Source of the DNA: Variovorax sp. PAMC26660
GTDB taxonomy: Bacteria > Pseudomonadota > Gammaproteobacteria > Burkholderiales > Burkholderiaceae_C
DNA length: 64,000 nucleotides
NCBI RefSeq assembly: GCF_014302995.1
Contig: NZ_CP060295.1
Location: 5,757,501 to 5,821,500 of the forward strand
Direction: 5' to 3'
A program made the translations under genes and the position numbers. Below the pieces are notes generated by a model. That model made no database searches and had not been told where the DNA came from. It saw only the letters and a list, made by a program, of their open reading frames with translations. Shown here piece after piece: positions 1 through 7,690 of this stretch (positions are counted from its first letter, which is position 1; the number at the start of each line of letters is the position of its first letter).

Positions 1-335
1 CAGCGCGGGCTGCGCGGCTCGTGCAGGCTCTCCCCTGCGTCGAAACACCAGCTGATGAAAGCCGGCTCGCTGCACATGCCCACGGCAAGCGCGGGAATCG
101 ACCATTCCTTCGTCGGCCGGTGGTTGAGCATCCGCTCGTCGATGCGCCAGGCAGACGCGATCTCGCGCCGCAGTGCATCGCCGAACGCGATGGTCTCGAA
201 CTGGCAGTGGTTGAGCAGCACGGCAGCGGCGCTGTCCTTGCCGGCGCCCGTCTTGCCGGTGAAAGCGATCACGGTGACGCCGTGCTGCGTGGCCTTGCCG
301 CAGCGGCGCGGCGATTCAATGTAGACACGATTCAT
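1..335 (-). CDS. Phage deoxynucleotide monophosphate kinase-like protein (3' end beyond window)
   Basis: The reading frame opens with ATG at 335 and runs open off the left edge, so only about 111 N-terminal residues are visible. A P-loop GKTGAGKDS at residues 28-36 is followed by FGDALRREIA, the pattern of phage dNMP kinases of the adenylate-kinase-like fold (T4 gp1 type), which phosphorylate deoxynucleoside monophosphates for phage DNA synthesis. The neighbours are small minus-strand genes of phage character. The kinase call is inferred from motif order; another P-loop nucleotide kinase is possible. No stop codon is visible in the window. Confidence 0.65.
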   Translation of the reverse strand, partial: MNRVYIESPRRCGKATQHGVTVIAFTGKTGAGKDSAAAVLLNHCQFETIAFGDALRREIASAWRIDERMLNHRPTKEWSIPALAVGMCSEPAFISWCFDAGESLHEPRSPR

Positions 336-359
336 GCTGGGTCTTCTTTTTGGGGTGGA

Positions 360-635
360 TCAGTCGTCGTCGCGCTCGCCTGATGCGGCGCGCTTGCAAT
401 CGAAGAAGGGAAGGCCGCCCGTGGGCGGTGGGAAGGGCCGGCAGGCCGCAGCGCGCTGTGCACGCACGGGCAACGCGCCGGCGGCGCTCGGATGCTGGGC
501 CGCGAGGCGCACCATGCGGCTGCGCACGCTGTCACGCATCACGGTCTCGAAGTCCTCGGCCCACCGAAAGCGCGCCGCCATGCGTGCGCAGGCTTCGCGC
601 AGCAGTTGGTCGGTGGGCTCGATCGCGTGGGCCAT
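360..635 (-). CDS. Small phage-type hypothetical protein (91 aa)
   Basis: This 91-residue frame starts MAHAIEPTDQLLREA and has a charged helical N-terminal half (residues 1-45) that reads like a genuine protein, then a low-complexity Pro/Ala-rich tail ending ERDDD. It lies between the kinase-like gene and the next small gene, on the same strand, in what looks like one phage early operon. No domain is recognised. The tail may be poorly conserved and the function is unknown. Confidence 0.5.
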   Translation of the reverse strand: MAHAIEPTDQLLREACARMAARFRWAEDFETVMRDSVRSRMVRLAAQHPSAAGALPVRAQRAAACRPFPPPTGGLPFFDCKRAASGERDDD

Positions 636-650
636 GTCGGCTTCGCCAGG

Positions 651-932
651 TCAGCGCCAGGCCGGCATGTCGAGATGCCGCGCGTTGGGGCCGCAGCTGC
701 CTTGCGCGGAGCGCGCAACGTCAAGGGCTTCGGGGCCACCCGAGAGGCGCGCTGCCGGGCTATCGCACAGCAGGCCACCAGTGCGACCGGTGACGTGCGA
801 GCACAGTTCGCAGGCGCGGAAGGCCGTGGCCAACGCAGGCACGGGAAACTTGCTGTGCCCAACGCACGGTGGCGACACGAGCAACACCTTGGCGGCGGGC
901 ATGGCGCCGATCTCTGCAACGTCGAGCACCAT
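651..932 (-). CDS. Small phage-type hypothetical protein (93-94 aa)
   Basis: The start codon overlaps the upstream gene's stop as TGATG (stop 934-932, ATG 932-930), which indicates translational coupling; a GTG at 935 in the same frame is an alternative. The protein has several cysteines (PPCVGHS, CELCSH, LLCDS), so metal binding is possible, but I recognise no family. It is the middle of three tightly packed minus-strand genes of phage character. Confidence 0.5.
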   Translation of the reverse strand: MVLDVAEIGAMPAAKVLLVSPPCVGHSKFPVPALATAFRACELCSHVTGRTGGLLCDSPAARLSGGPEALDVARSAQGSCGPNARHLDMPAWR

Positions 933-1138
933 CACTTGGCACCTCGCGCCGGCATGGTCACCACGTTGTCGAGTTCGAGGCTCTGCTGGCGCTCTGCGGC
1001 CTTGCGCTGCGCTTCACGCGTGAGGACGCGGCGCGCGGCCTTGAAGGTCTCGCGGATGTCCGTGTGTGCCGAGTCCCGGTACTTGAAGCCGGGCGCGTAA
1101 ATGCTGCGCGTCGGCATGGTCTTGCGAGGGGCGTTCAT
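932..1138 (-). CDS. Small phage-type hypothetical protein (68 aa), possibly 5'-truncated
   Basis: The frame runs from ATG at 1138 (MNAPRKTMPTRSIY) to a stop that overlaps the next gene by TGATG. It is basic and predicted helical (residues 30-52 rich in Arg, Lys, Glu and Ala). The start codon lies exactly at the junction with the truncated hydrolase gene, so the true N-terminus may have been removed by the same rearrangement; the frame stays open upstream only through antisense hydrolase sequence. Function unknown. Confidence 0.45.
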   Translation of the reverse strand: MNAPRKTMPTRSIYAPGFKYRDSAHTDIRETFKAARRVLTREAQRKAAERQQSLELDNVVTMPARGAK

Positions 1139-2689
1139 GCCGACCTCCGCACGCTGAGCATCGAGCACGGCATCGCCAACACGCCGCGCACTCGCATGCG
1201 CATCGGCTCGACGTCCAAGCACTTTGCCTGCTTGGCCGCGTTGCTGCTGGCAGAGGAAGGCAAGCTTTCCATCGACGATTCGATCCATGCGCATTTGCCG
1301 GAACTGCCGCGGCTGTCCAAGGTCGCGCCCACGCTGCGCCAGCTGATGAACCACACGAGCGGCTGGCGTTGCCACATCGCTCTGTCGTGCAGTAGCAGCG
1401 GCGACGCTGTTCAACCCAAGGGCGCGGGCTTGGCGTTGCTGACGCGGCAAGGCGAACTCAACTTCGATCCAGGCACCCGCATGCTCTACTGCAATGGTGG
1501 CTATCACCTGCTGACGCACGTGATCGAACGCATCAGCGGGCAGCGCTTTGAAAGATTCCTCGCCGAGCGCATCTTCGAACCGCTAGGCATGCACGACACC
1601 GAGTCGGTGCCGAGCGATTTCGACATCAAGCCCGGCATGGCCACGCTGTACCAGGCCTTGCCCACGGGCGCCGCAGGAAGCGACGCCGAATGGCGGCGTG
1701 GCATCTTCCCGGTAGAAGACATTGGCGGCGAGGGCGCGATCGTCTCAACGGTCGACGACATGCTGCGCTGGATCGCGCATCTGCGCGGCAGCGACAAGCG
1801 CGTAGGAAGTGCTGCGAGCTGGGCGCAGATGACGGCGCCGACAGTGCTCGCCGATGGCGCGGTCACATCCTACGGGCTTGGGTTAATGCGGCATTCGTAC
1901 CGGGGCGTCGAGGTGGTCCGCCATGGCGGGACGGTGATCGGCGGCACGTGCCAGATGCTCACGGTGCCGGCGCATGCGCTGGACATCTCGATCATGACCA
2001 ACGGCGCCAAGACGTCACCGCGCGCGCTGGCGTGGAAGATTGTCGATGCCTTGTTGGCGGCGCATCTCGGCCCACCGCCCGCGCATGTGCCCTCGGCGGA
2101 GCGTCCGGCGCTGATGGACCAGCCCTACTATTCGCCCGCCACGGGTGTGCTGGTCCGCTTCGGCGATGCGGAAGGTCGGCTCGGGCTGTCATGGCTGGGA
2201 TCGCCGCCCATGCCATTGCGATCGGAACTCGGCCGGCTGTCGCTGGCGAGCGAGGACAGCATGATGGCGCCGATCAGCATCAAAACGACGGGCCTAGACG
2301 GCGACGTCGCACCCGCCTTCATCACGCTCACCGTGGGCGGTTCGGTGCATCGGTTCGCACACATGAATGCGCCGGCTCCAAGTGCGGCCGATCTCGCGCC
2401 GCAGCTGGAGGGGCGCTATCGCGTGCCCGACATGGACGCCACGGCACGCATCGCGCGCACGGGCGGCACGCTGCGGCTGCACGTCCAGGGCCCGTACGGC
2501 AGACGCACCTTGCGGTTGCAGCCACTCTCGACGGATCTGTTCATGATCGCGAGCGACGGCCAGCCATCGTCCACGCCCACCGTCGGGGTGATCCGCATCG
2601 ATCGCGACGCCGACCGGGTCTTAGGCTTGCGCCTGGAGGAGGGACGCACCCGTGGACTGCGCTTTATCCGCGAGTACCCGGATGCATGA
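1139..2689 (+). pseudogene. Beta-lactamase-fold serine hydrolase (class C / D-aminopeptidase type), 5'-truncated
   Basis: The sequence reads as a serine hydrolase of the class C beta-lactamase/DD-peptidase superfamily from ADLRTLSIEH onward. The SxxK nucleophile motif is STSK (in RIGSTSKHF, near 1207), the YxN motif is YCN (in LYCNGGYHLL, near 1487), and the third motif is HGG (in VVRHGGTVIGG, near 1925). A C-terminal region of about 200 residues follows, as in D-aminopeptidase-like members. The first roughly 40-60 residues, normally preceding the SxxK segment, are missing: everything 5' of 1139 in this frame is antisense to phage genes. The catalytic residues survive, but no native start or ribosome site remains, so I call it a truncated gene joined to prophage DNA. 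Confidence 0.75.
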
Positions 2690-2872
2690 GGATTTCGCGC
2701 GCGGCATGGCGCCGGCGTGAGCCAGCCGTGCCCTAGGGAAGGTCTGCCACGCCGATTCTGAAGCTAGTCTGACGTCCGCTTTTGGCGCCACTGAGCGAGC
2801 GGCAGTTCTTGGCCGAGCGCGGTCCCCGAATCGTCGCACGAAACCTCTCTACAAGTTCGGTGAAACACGACA

Positions 2873-3325
2873 TCAGCCTGCGAGGTGCTTCAGCAGCAGA
2901 TCCTTGATCAGCTCGCGTTCGGCGTAGGTGAGGCCCAGAAGACCGCGCGCCGGGTACTGATAACTTGGGCCGCCGGGTTGCACAAGATCGCGAAGGCCAA
3001 AGTGGTGAACGCGGGCGATGCGTGCCGTGCGACCGAAGAAGCCAACCGCGACGCCTTCCTCATCGGTCTGCACTTTGAGGTGGCGCGCTGCGCGCAGCTT
3101 CTCGAACATCGAGCGGCGAATCTTGCCCTTCTGCAAGCGCGCCTGCGTCGTCTTGCGTGGCTCGTAGGCGCTACCGTCCGGGTTGCGCTGGCCGGCGATT
3201 CGCGCGGCCTGCTCACGCCGCAGTGCCTGCCCGATGGTGCGTGCGAGTGCCCGCCGTTTCGGCACCGTCAACGCGGACAGCAGCGGGGTAGCCCAGTCCT
3301 CGAGCGCGCGTAGGTCGTCGGCCAT
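2873..3325 (-). CDS. Phage virion morphogenesis / tail completion protein S
   Basis: At 150 residues this has the usual length of the P2 gpS family, which completes the tail end so that it can join the head. Family features are the N-terminal helix (MADDLRALEDWATPLLSAL), the segment RRTIGQALRREQAARI-like region rich in Arg, and a C-terminal part with HHFG and YPARGLLGL followed by a helix. ATG at 3325 begins one base after the stop of gene R, as in P2-like operons. With head, sheath and baseplate genes gone, it has no partner in the window. Confidence 0.85.
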   Translation of the reverse strand: MADDLRALEDWATPLLSALTVPKRRALARTIGQALRREQAARIAGQRNPDGSAYEPRKTTQARLQKGKIRRSMFEKLRAARHLKVQTDEEGVAVGFFGRTARIARVHHFGLRDLVQPGGPSYQYPARGLLGLTYAERELIKDLLLKHLAG

Positions 3326-3326
3326 G

Positions 3327-3809
3327 TCAGTTCTTCGCAGGCTCGAAGTCCCACGCCGCGAGCCGCTGATCGCCGAACCACACTTCGATGCGCTCGGCGC
3401 GCTGCACCACGCCGACGTGCGGGGGCTCGGCTGCGTGCTTCACGTTGTAGCGCCTGGTCGTCTCGGGCGAGTCGGGATCAGCACCGGGCGAGACGATCAC
3501 GCGCTCGGTCAGGTCCAGCTCGATGGACAGGTCGATGGTTTCCTTGTTCAGGTATTCGGCCTCGAAGCGGAAGCTGCGCTCGCGCAGATCCGGGTTCTCA
3601 AGGATCTCGACCTGTTCGGTGCGAAGCCAGGCCAGCATCGGCACCATGATGGCGTCGGCGTGGCTGCTGTAGTCGAGCACCACCAGCTTCAGGGTGTAGC
3701 GATAGACGAACGACAGCGACGCGGCGCCGGCGCCCACGATCTTCCCATTGGTGATGAAGATCGACAGCTTGTCCGGGTCGTTCTGCAATTCGGGCGTGGC
3801 GGCGGTCAC
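3327..3809 (-). CDS. Phage tail completion protein R, N-terminus truncated
   Basis: From LTAATPELQ-like sequence onward this matches the P2 gpR family: NGKIVGAGAASLSFVYRYTL, then DYSSHADAIMVPMLAWL, then a beta-rich region with LDLTERVIV. R acts with S in tail completion. Family members usually carry about 8-12 further residues before TAATPELQ. Here the only start is a GTG at 3809, and sequence upstream of about 3805 belongs to the portal gene on the other strand, so the 5' end was lost in the R/Q deletion. Confidence 0.8.
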   Translation of the reverse strand: MTAATPELQNDPDKLSIFITNGKIVGAGAASLSFVYRYTLKLVVLDYSSHADAIMVPMLAWLRTEQVEILENPDLRERSFRFEAEYLNKETIDLSIELDLTERVIVSPGADPDSPETTRRYNVKHAAEPPHVGVVQRAERIEVWFGDQRLAAWDFEPAKN

Positions 3810-3820
3810 CTTCGGTGACC
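3804..3820. repeat. Short palindrome at the R/Q deletion junction
   Basis: GGTCACCTTCGGTGACC has two perfect 7-base arms around a 3-base spacer and marks the point where antisense gene R turns into portal gene Q. It may have promoted the deletion or been created by it. Confidence 0.5.
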
Positions 3821-4776
3821 CGACCCCGGTGATGGATGGCCGCGAGGTGCTCGACTACATCGAGTGCTGGATGAACGGGCGCTGGTACGAGCCGCCGGTC
3901 AACCTGCACGGGCTCGCGCGGTCGTTTCACGCCAGTACGCACCACAGCAGCTCGATCTACTTCAAGCGCAACATCCTGCTGAGCACGTTCCAGCCGCACA
4001 AGCTCTTCGACCGTGCGACCTTCAGCGCTTATGCGCTGGACTATTTGACCTTCGGCAACGCATACCTCGAGCGGCGGGACTCGCTGACGCGGCGCCCTGT
4101 GAAGCTGCAGCACTCGCTGGCGAAGTACATGCGCCGCGGCATCGATCTCGAAACCTACTTCTTCGTGCGTGGCTGGCAAGACGAACACGAGTTCAAGGCG
4201 GGCAGCGTGTTCCACATGCGCGAGGCCGACATCAATCAGGAGGTGTACGGCTTGCCGGAGTACCTGAGCGCGCTGCAGTCCGCCTGGCTCAACGAGAGCG
4301 CCACGCTGTTCCGCCGGCGCTACTACAACAACGGCAGCCATGCCGGCTTCATCCTGTACATCAGCGACGCGGCGCAGCAGCAGGGCGACGTCGATGCCAT
4401 CCGCGACGCGCTGAAGAACAGCAAGGGACCGGGCAACTTTCGCAACCTGTTCCTCTATGCGCCCAACGGCAAGAAGGACGGCGTGCAGCTGATCCCGGTG
4501 AGCGAGGTCGCTGCGAAGGACGAGTTTTTCAACATCAAGAACGTGAGCCGCGATGACGTGCTCGCGGCCCATCGCATTCCGCCGCAGCTGCTGGGCATCG
4601 TGCCGAGCAACACGGGCGGCTTCGGCGCCGTGCTGCCGGCGGCTCAGGTCTTCGCACGCAACGAGATCAAGCCGCTGCAGGACCGGTTCAAAGAGATCAA
4701 CGAGTGGATCGGCGAGGAAGTCGTGCGGTTCACCGACTACGAGGTGCCCAAGGGCGAGGCGACGGTCGCGCCCTGA
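3805..4776 (+). pseudogene. Phage portal protein Q (PBSX/P2 family), N-terminus truncated
   Basis: About 323 residues match the P2 gpQ portal family almost end to end: TFGDPTPVMDGREVLDY, ECWMNGRWYEPPV, LDYLTFGNAYLERR, VYGLPEYLSALQ, ESATLFRRRYYNNGSHAGF, KGPGNFRNLF and IPPQLLGIVPSNTGGFG. The portal is the dodecameric vertex ring through which DNA is packaged. The family normally has about 15-25 residues before TFGDP. Here that part is replaced by sequence antisense to gene R; the open frame continues upstream to an ATG at 3748, but those residues are not portal. A palindrome lies exactly at the join (3804-3820). Confidence 0.82.
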
Positions 4777-4926
4777 ATCACAAAAAAAGACGGGCGACCT
4801 GTGCCGGTGTTGTAGCACCTGCGCAAGCCCCGAAATGCAGAACGAGCCTGCAAGCCGGCGAGGCCCGCCACCCTGTACAGAGTGGGCCAAGCCTATCAGT
4901 AATTTTTAGTGTCAAAGGCTTGCACA

Positions 4927-5697
4927 ATGGAAATCTCAGCGAAACCCCTCGTGCCATGGATCGGTGGCAAGCGCCGCCTCGCGAAGCACATCCTTCCCCT
5001 GTTCCCGGAGCACACCTGCTACGTCGAGCCATTCGCTGGCGCGGCTGCGCTCTTCTTCTTGAAAGAGCCCGCGAAGGTCGAAGTGCTCAACGACGTCAAC
5101 AGCGACCTGGTCAACCTCTACCGCGTGGTGCAGCACCACCTTGACGAGTTCATGCGGCACTTTCGGTGGGCGCTCACGAGCCGGGAGATCTTCGGCTGGC
5201 TCAACGCGACCCCGCCAGCCACGCTGACGGATATTCAGCGGGCGGCGCGGTTCTTCTATCTGCAGAAGCATTCGTTCGGCGGCAAGGTCGAGGGGCGCAC
5301 GTTTGGCACAGCGACCTCGTCGCCCGGCCGGATGAATCTCCTGCGCATGGAAGAGGATCTCAGCGCGGTGCATCTGCGGCTGCACCAGGTGACCATCGAG
5401 CGAATCGACTGGGCCGCTTGCGTGGAGCGCTATGACCGCAGCCACACGTTGTTCTACCTCGACCCGCCCTACTGGGGCACGGCTGGCTATGACGTGCCGT
5501 TCGGCCTCGAGCAATACGACCGCATGGCTGAGCTGCTCAAGTCGATGAAGGGGAGGGCTGTAGTCAGTGTCAACGACCTGCCGGAGATGCGCAAAGCGTT
5601 CGCAGGGCTGAAGCTGCGCCCGCTGTCGATCACATACTCGGTCGGCTCGGCCGAGCACCGTTCGCCATCGCGCGAGCTGCTGGTCACCAACTTTTAG
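4927..5697 (+). CDS. Phage DNA adenine methylase (D12 class N6-adenine MTase)
   Basis: The protein transfers a methyl group from AdoMet to adenine N6. Motif I is PWIGGKRRLAKHI with FAGAAALF downstream, and the catalytic motif IV is DPPY (FYLDPPYWGTAGYD). NDVNSDLVNLYRVV and the C-terminal block ending ELLVTNF are typical of the Dam/D12 family. It is about 256 residues, full length. I chose ATG 4927 because AAAGG stands eight bases upstream; an in-frame GTG at 4909 has no ribosome site. It follows the portal gene in the position where P2-like phages carry accessory genes. It may protect phage DNA from host restriction (inference). Confidence 0.88.
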   Translation: MEISAKPLVPWIGGKRRLAKHILPLFPEHTCYVEPFAGAAALFFLKEPAKVEVLNDVNSDLVNLYRVVQHHLDEFMRHFRWALTSREIFGWLNATPPATLTDIQRAARFFYLQKHSFGGKVEGRTFGTATSSPGRMNLLRMEEDLSAVHLRLHQVTIERIDWAACVERYDRSHTLFYLDPPYWGTAGYDVPFGLEQYDRMAELLKSMKGRAVVSVNDLPEMRKAFAGLKLRPLSITYSVGSAEHRSPSRELLVTNF

Positions 5698-5735
5698 TCT
5701 TCGGGCATCGATTTCCAGCTGGTGAGCTTAGAAAA

Positions 5736-6740
5736 CTAGATGCCGGACATTATGGAAAGTGACGAATTCAAATCAATATCGATGTGCGATTGATTTTCGA
5801 TAAATTCGTGTGCAAGGTGAAGTGCGATGCTGGCTTCGTCGCGCGAGGCCGTCGCGGGCATCCTATGCGCAAGTCGATTTCGCACTTTGCGAGTTGCATC
5901 TACTTTTCTGAAAGTTTCCCAATCGAGCAGTCCCGCGAATTCGAGATGCTGAACAATCATGCTGATGGTCAGCTCTTTTGTGAGATATCTTTCTCGATCT
6001 TTTCCAAACCGAAGAACTCCATCAGGCATTGTTTTGTTTTCTGTTTCGAGGAATTTTTCCCAAATCGCGTTGAGATGAAACTCAATAAGAAACCAAGCAA
6101 GCACAACGGCGGTTTCGTAGTTTCCCTGTTTATATTCGGAAAGGCCTTTGGCAAGTGAGTTGAGGAGTCGCAGCAGCTCCGGCTCAGTCGCGGCCCGCTT
6201 GTAGCGCGTAACTGCGTGATGTATGACGCTCGACGGCAAAGTGCTTCGCAGCATCAAGCGATTGAGGAGTTGAGGAGTATTTGCTTGAGATGGAAGTCGA
6301 TCATGTTGCAAAACACCGGCGAAACTACCCGTGAGAGTCTGCATGCCTAAAAATTCGTCGTTTTCATCCAAATGAATGGTGAACGCATCTCGCAGCGTGA
6401 TTTCGTTGAGATTGAAAAACGATGCGCTGCTGCATCGAATCGTCGCACTGTCGAGTAATAGGTAAAGAGAATTGATGTGTTCCAAATAGTTGCGCCATAG
6501 CTTAATTGTTTGGTCTATGTTGGGGAGAGGTGTTGATTCTTTTCTATCTAATTTTCCAACGCTCAACATCAATAACCCATCTCGAGCAATTTTCAAAGTA
6601 AATTTCTCGAAAACACACGCGTAACAGATTTCCCCCATGCTTTTTGCAAAAGCTGGAGAGCCAATATTTTCTAGATTTGCTGGGGCATCGACCCAAAAGG
6701 CTCGGGGCGTGTAAAAGGCTAAAAATCGCTGGGTATTCAT
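5736..6740 (-). CDS. Unknown AT-rich prophage cargo protein with HEPN-like C-terminus
   Basis: This 334-residue protein comes from a stretch much richer in A/T than its surroundings, a sign of transfer. I recognise no family over residues 1-190. The C-terminal third is helical: a long helix (GNYETAVVLAWFLIEFHLNAIW) followed by a second helix containing VRNRLAHRM, which fits the R-N-x(3)-H motif of HEPN RNase/abortive-infection domains. HEPN proteins in prophages are often antiviral RNases; that role is inferred from the motif alone. In P2 the anti-phage genes old and tin lie in the segment next to Q, the same neighbourhood as here. It starts with ATG at 6740 and faces the methylase gene. Confidence 0.6.
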   Translation of the reverse strand: MNTQRFLAFYTPRAFWVDAPANLENIGSPAFAKSMGEICYACVFEKFTLKIARDGLLMLSVGKLDRKESTPLPNIDQTIKLWRNYLEHINSLYLLLDSATIRCSSASFFNLNEITLRDAFTIHLDENDEFLGMQTLTGSFAGVLQHDRLPSQANTPQLLNRLMLRSTLPSSVIHHAVTRYKRAATEPELLRLLNSLAKGLSEYKQGNYETAVVLAWFLIEFHLNAIWEKFLETENKTMPDGVLRFGKDRERYLTKELTISMIVQHLEFAGLLDWETFRKVDATRKVRNRLAHRMPATASRDEASIALHLAHEFIENQSHIDIDLNSSLSIMSGI

Positions 6741-7164
6741 GCGGCTCCTTGTAACTACTTGCTAGCGTAGCGGCAAAACAGAGTGGATATCACCTCCGCC
6801 GAGCAGCGGACTCATGGCTGCGCCCGCCGCAGCAACCACCTCCAAACCCCTCCACTTTGCTTTTCGTGGGCCTGGCGGCCCTCCAGCGGCCCTTGCAGGC
6901 GTCATATGCGGCGGAAGCTGCTTCGGGCGAGGGCATCTCTGCCCGTGGCGCGCGGTCTTGACCCCGCCACGCCTGCCCGCTAAATGGGCCTCTTCTGACG
7001 GCCCTGTCGGAAGGGCGCGCGCCCAGGCGCCATGCCGCCCGGCGGCCAGCCCGCGCTCCCTCGGCGGCGACGGGTTCTGACTGCTTTTCGTATCCAAAAA
7101 GGGGCAGCTTTGGCATGTCTCGGGGGAAGAACCCCGGGAGCGAATCCAGTTTGGGTTCGGGCAA

Positions 7165-7371
7165 AACCTAATTTTCTAATCGTGGGGGCAAAACCGTCCG
7201 CAAACCCGCATGGCGCCTAGCGCTGGGCTGGTTAGGTCACTTTCTAATCTGACCTAACCTCAAACCTAATTTCTCTGTAAGTTGTTGATTTATATAGGGT
7301 TTTGTTTTTTCGAAAATCAGAAGACAACACCCTAATCTGGTTAGGTCTAAATTAGAAAAAAGTTAGGTTTG
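7165..7371. repeat. Cluster of TTAGGT/ACCTAA motifs with an inverted repeat
   Basis: At least six copies of (A/G)CCTAA or its complement occur within 207 bases. They include a perfect inverted pair GGTTAGGTC (7230-7238) and GACCTAACC (7251-7259), a further GGTTAGGTC at 7339-7347, and a near-mirror pair CAAACCTAATTT (7261) and GTTAGGTTTG (7362). The run is AT-rich inside GC-rich flanks. Such arrays are typical of operator or iteron regions, or of recombinase arm sites; which one applies cannot be decided from sequence. Confidence 0.5.
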
Positions 7372-7534
7372 CTTGAAGTGCTGAAACCCGCATGGATAAA
7401 GGATCTGCGGGGTGTTTCGGGTGGTCGATTAGGAAAATTAGGCTTTTCCCGACCCCTCACCGGAATTCTGGATGGCGTGTGGCTGGGCCGAGCGGCGGCA
7501 AGGGCCGTTGGTGTCGGCTTTCCGGGCGAAACAA

Positions 7535-7552
7535 AGCCCGCCGAAGCGGGCT
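7535..7552 (-). terminator. Rho-independent terminator of the YVTN lipoprotein gene
   Basis: Read on the minus strand, AGCCCGCTTCGGCGGGCT forms a hairpin with a TTCG-type loop and is followed by TTGTTT. It lies about 140 bases past the lipoprotein stop codon. Confidence 0.65.
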
Positions 7553-7690
7553 GATGACGGGGTCTGCTGGTGAGGGGTTATGGGGCTACGTTGGCATGCT
7601 GCTCCCCCGGCGCGCGGTCTAGCACCCACCGAACTGGCGCCGGCGCGTACTGGGTACGGTCCTCTTTCGAAGCTCGCGCGCCATTTCAAG

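Larger units (their letters stand above)
2873..6740. mobile_element. P2-like prophage remnant with adjacent cargo genes
   Basis: Three P2-type structural genes remain: S and R (tail completion, minus strand) and Q (portal, plus strand), followed by a DNA methylase and an AT-rich accessory gene. In P2 the P-Q operon diverges from the O-N-M-L-X-Y-K-lysis-R-S operon, so the orientation seen here matches the normal map with everything from the 5' end of R through lysis, head and terminase genes to the 5' end of Q deleted. No integrase, repressor, tail sheath or replication gene is present. Boundaries are approximate. Confidence 0.7.
6741..7690. other. Gene-free interval between prophage cargo and lipoprotein
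   Basis: Short open frames exist on both strands here but all look like chance frames in GC-rich DNA (Arg/Pro/Gly-rich, no ribosome sites). The left part (6760-7130) is GC-rich and featureless. The middle (7160-7375) is AT-rich and holds a repeated TTAGGT motif. The right part (7376-7690) is GC-rich again and carries a minus-strand terminator. A 12-base direct repeat, AAACCCGCATGG, occurs at 7202 and 7384 on either side of the AT-rich core. Confidence 0.55.

Noticed and set aside
932..1519. 195-codon version of the small phage gene
   Set aside because: Everything upstream of 1138 is antisense to the hydrolase; only the 68-residue part reads as phage protein.
6762..7097. Overlapping 60-124 codon frames on both strands
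   Set aside because: All are Pro/Arg/Gly-rich chance frames without start signals; none shows a domain.
7230..7370. Telomere-like TTAGGT repeats
   Set aside because: The motifs are scattered in both orientations within a circular-type bacterial context; they are not a tandem array.
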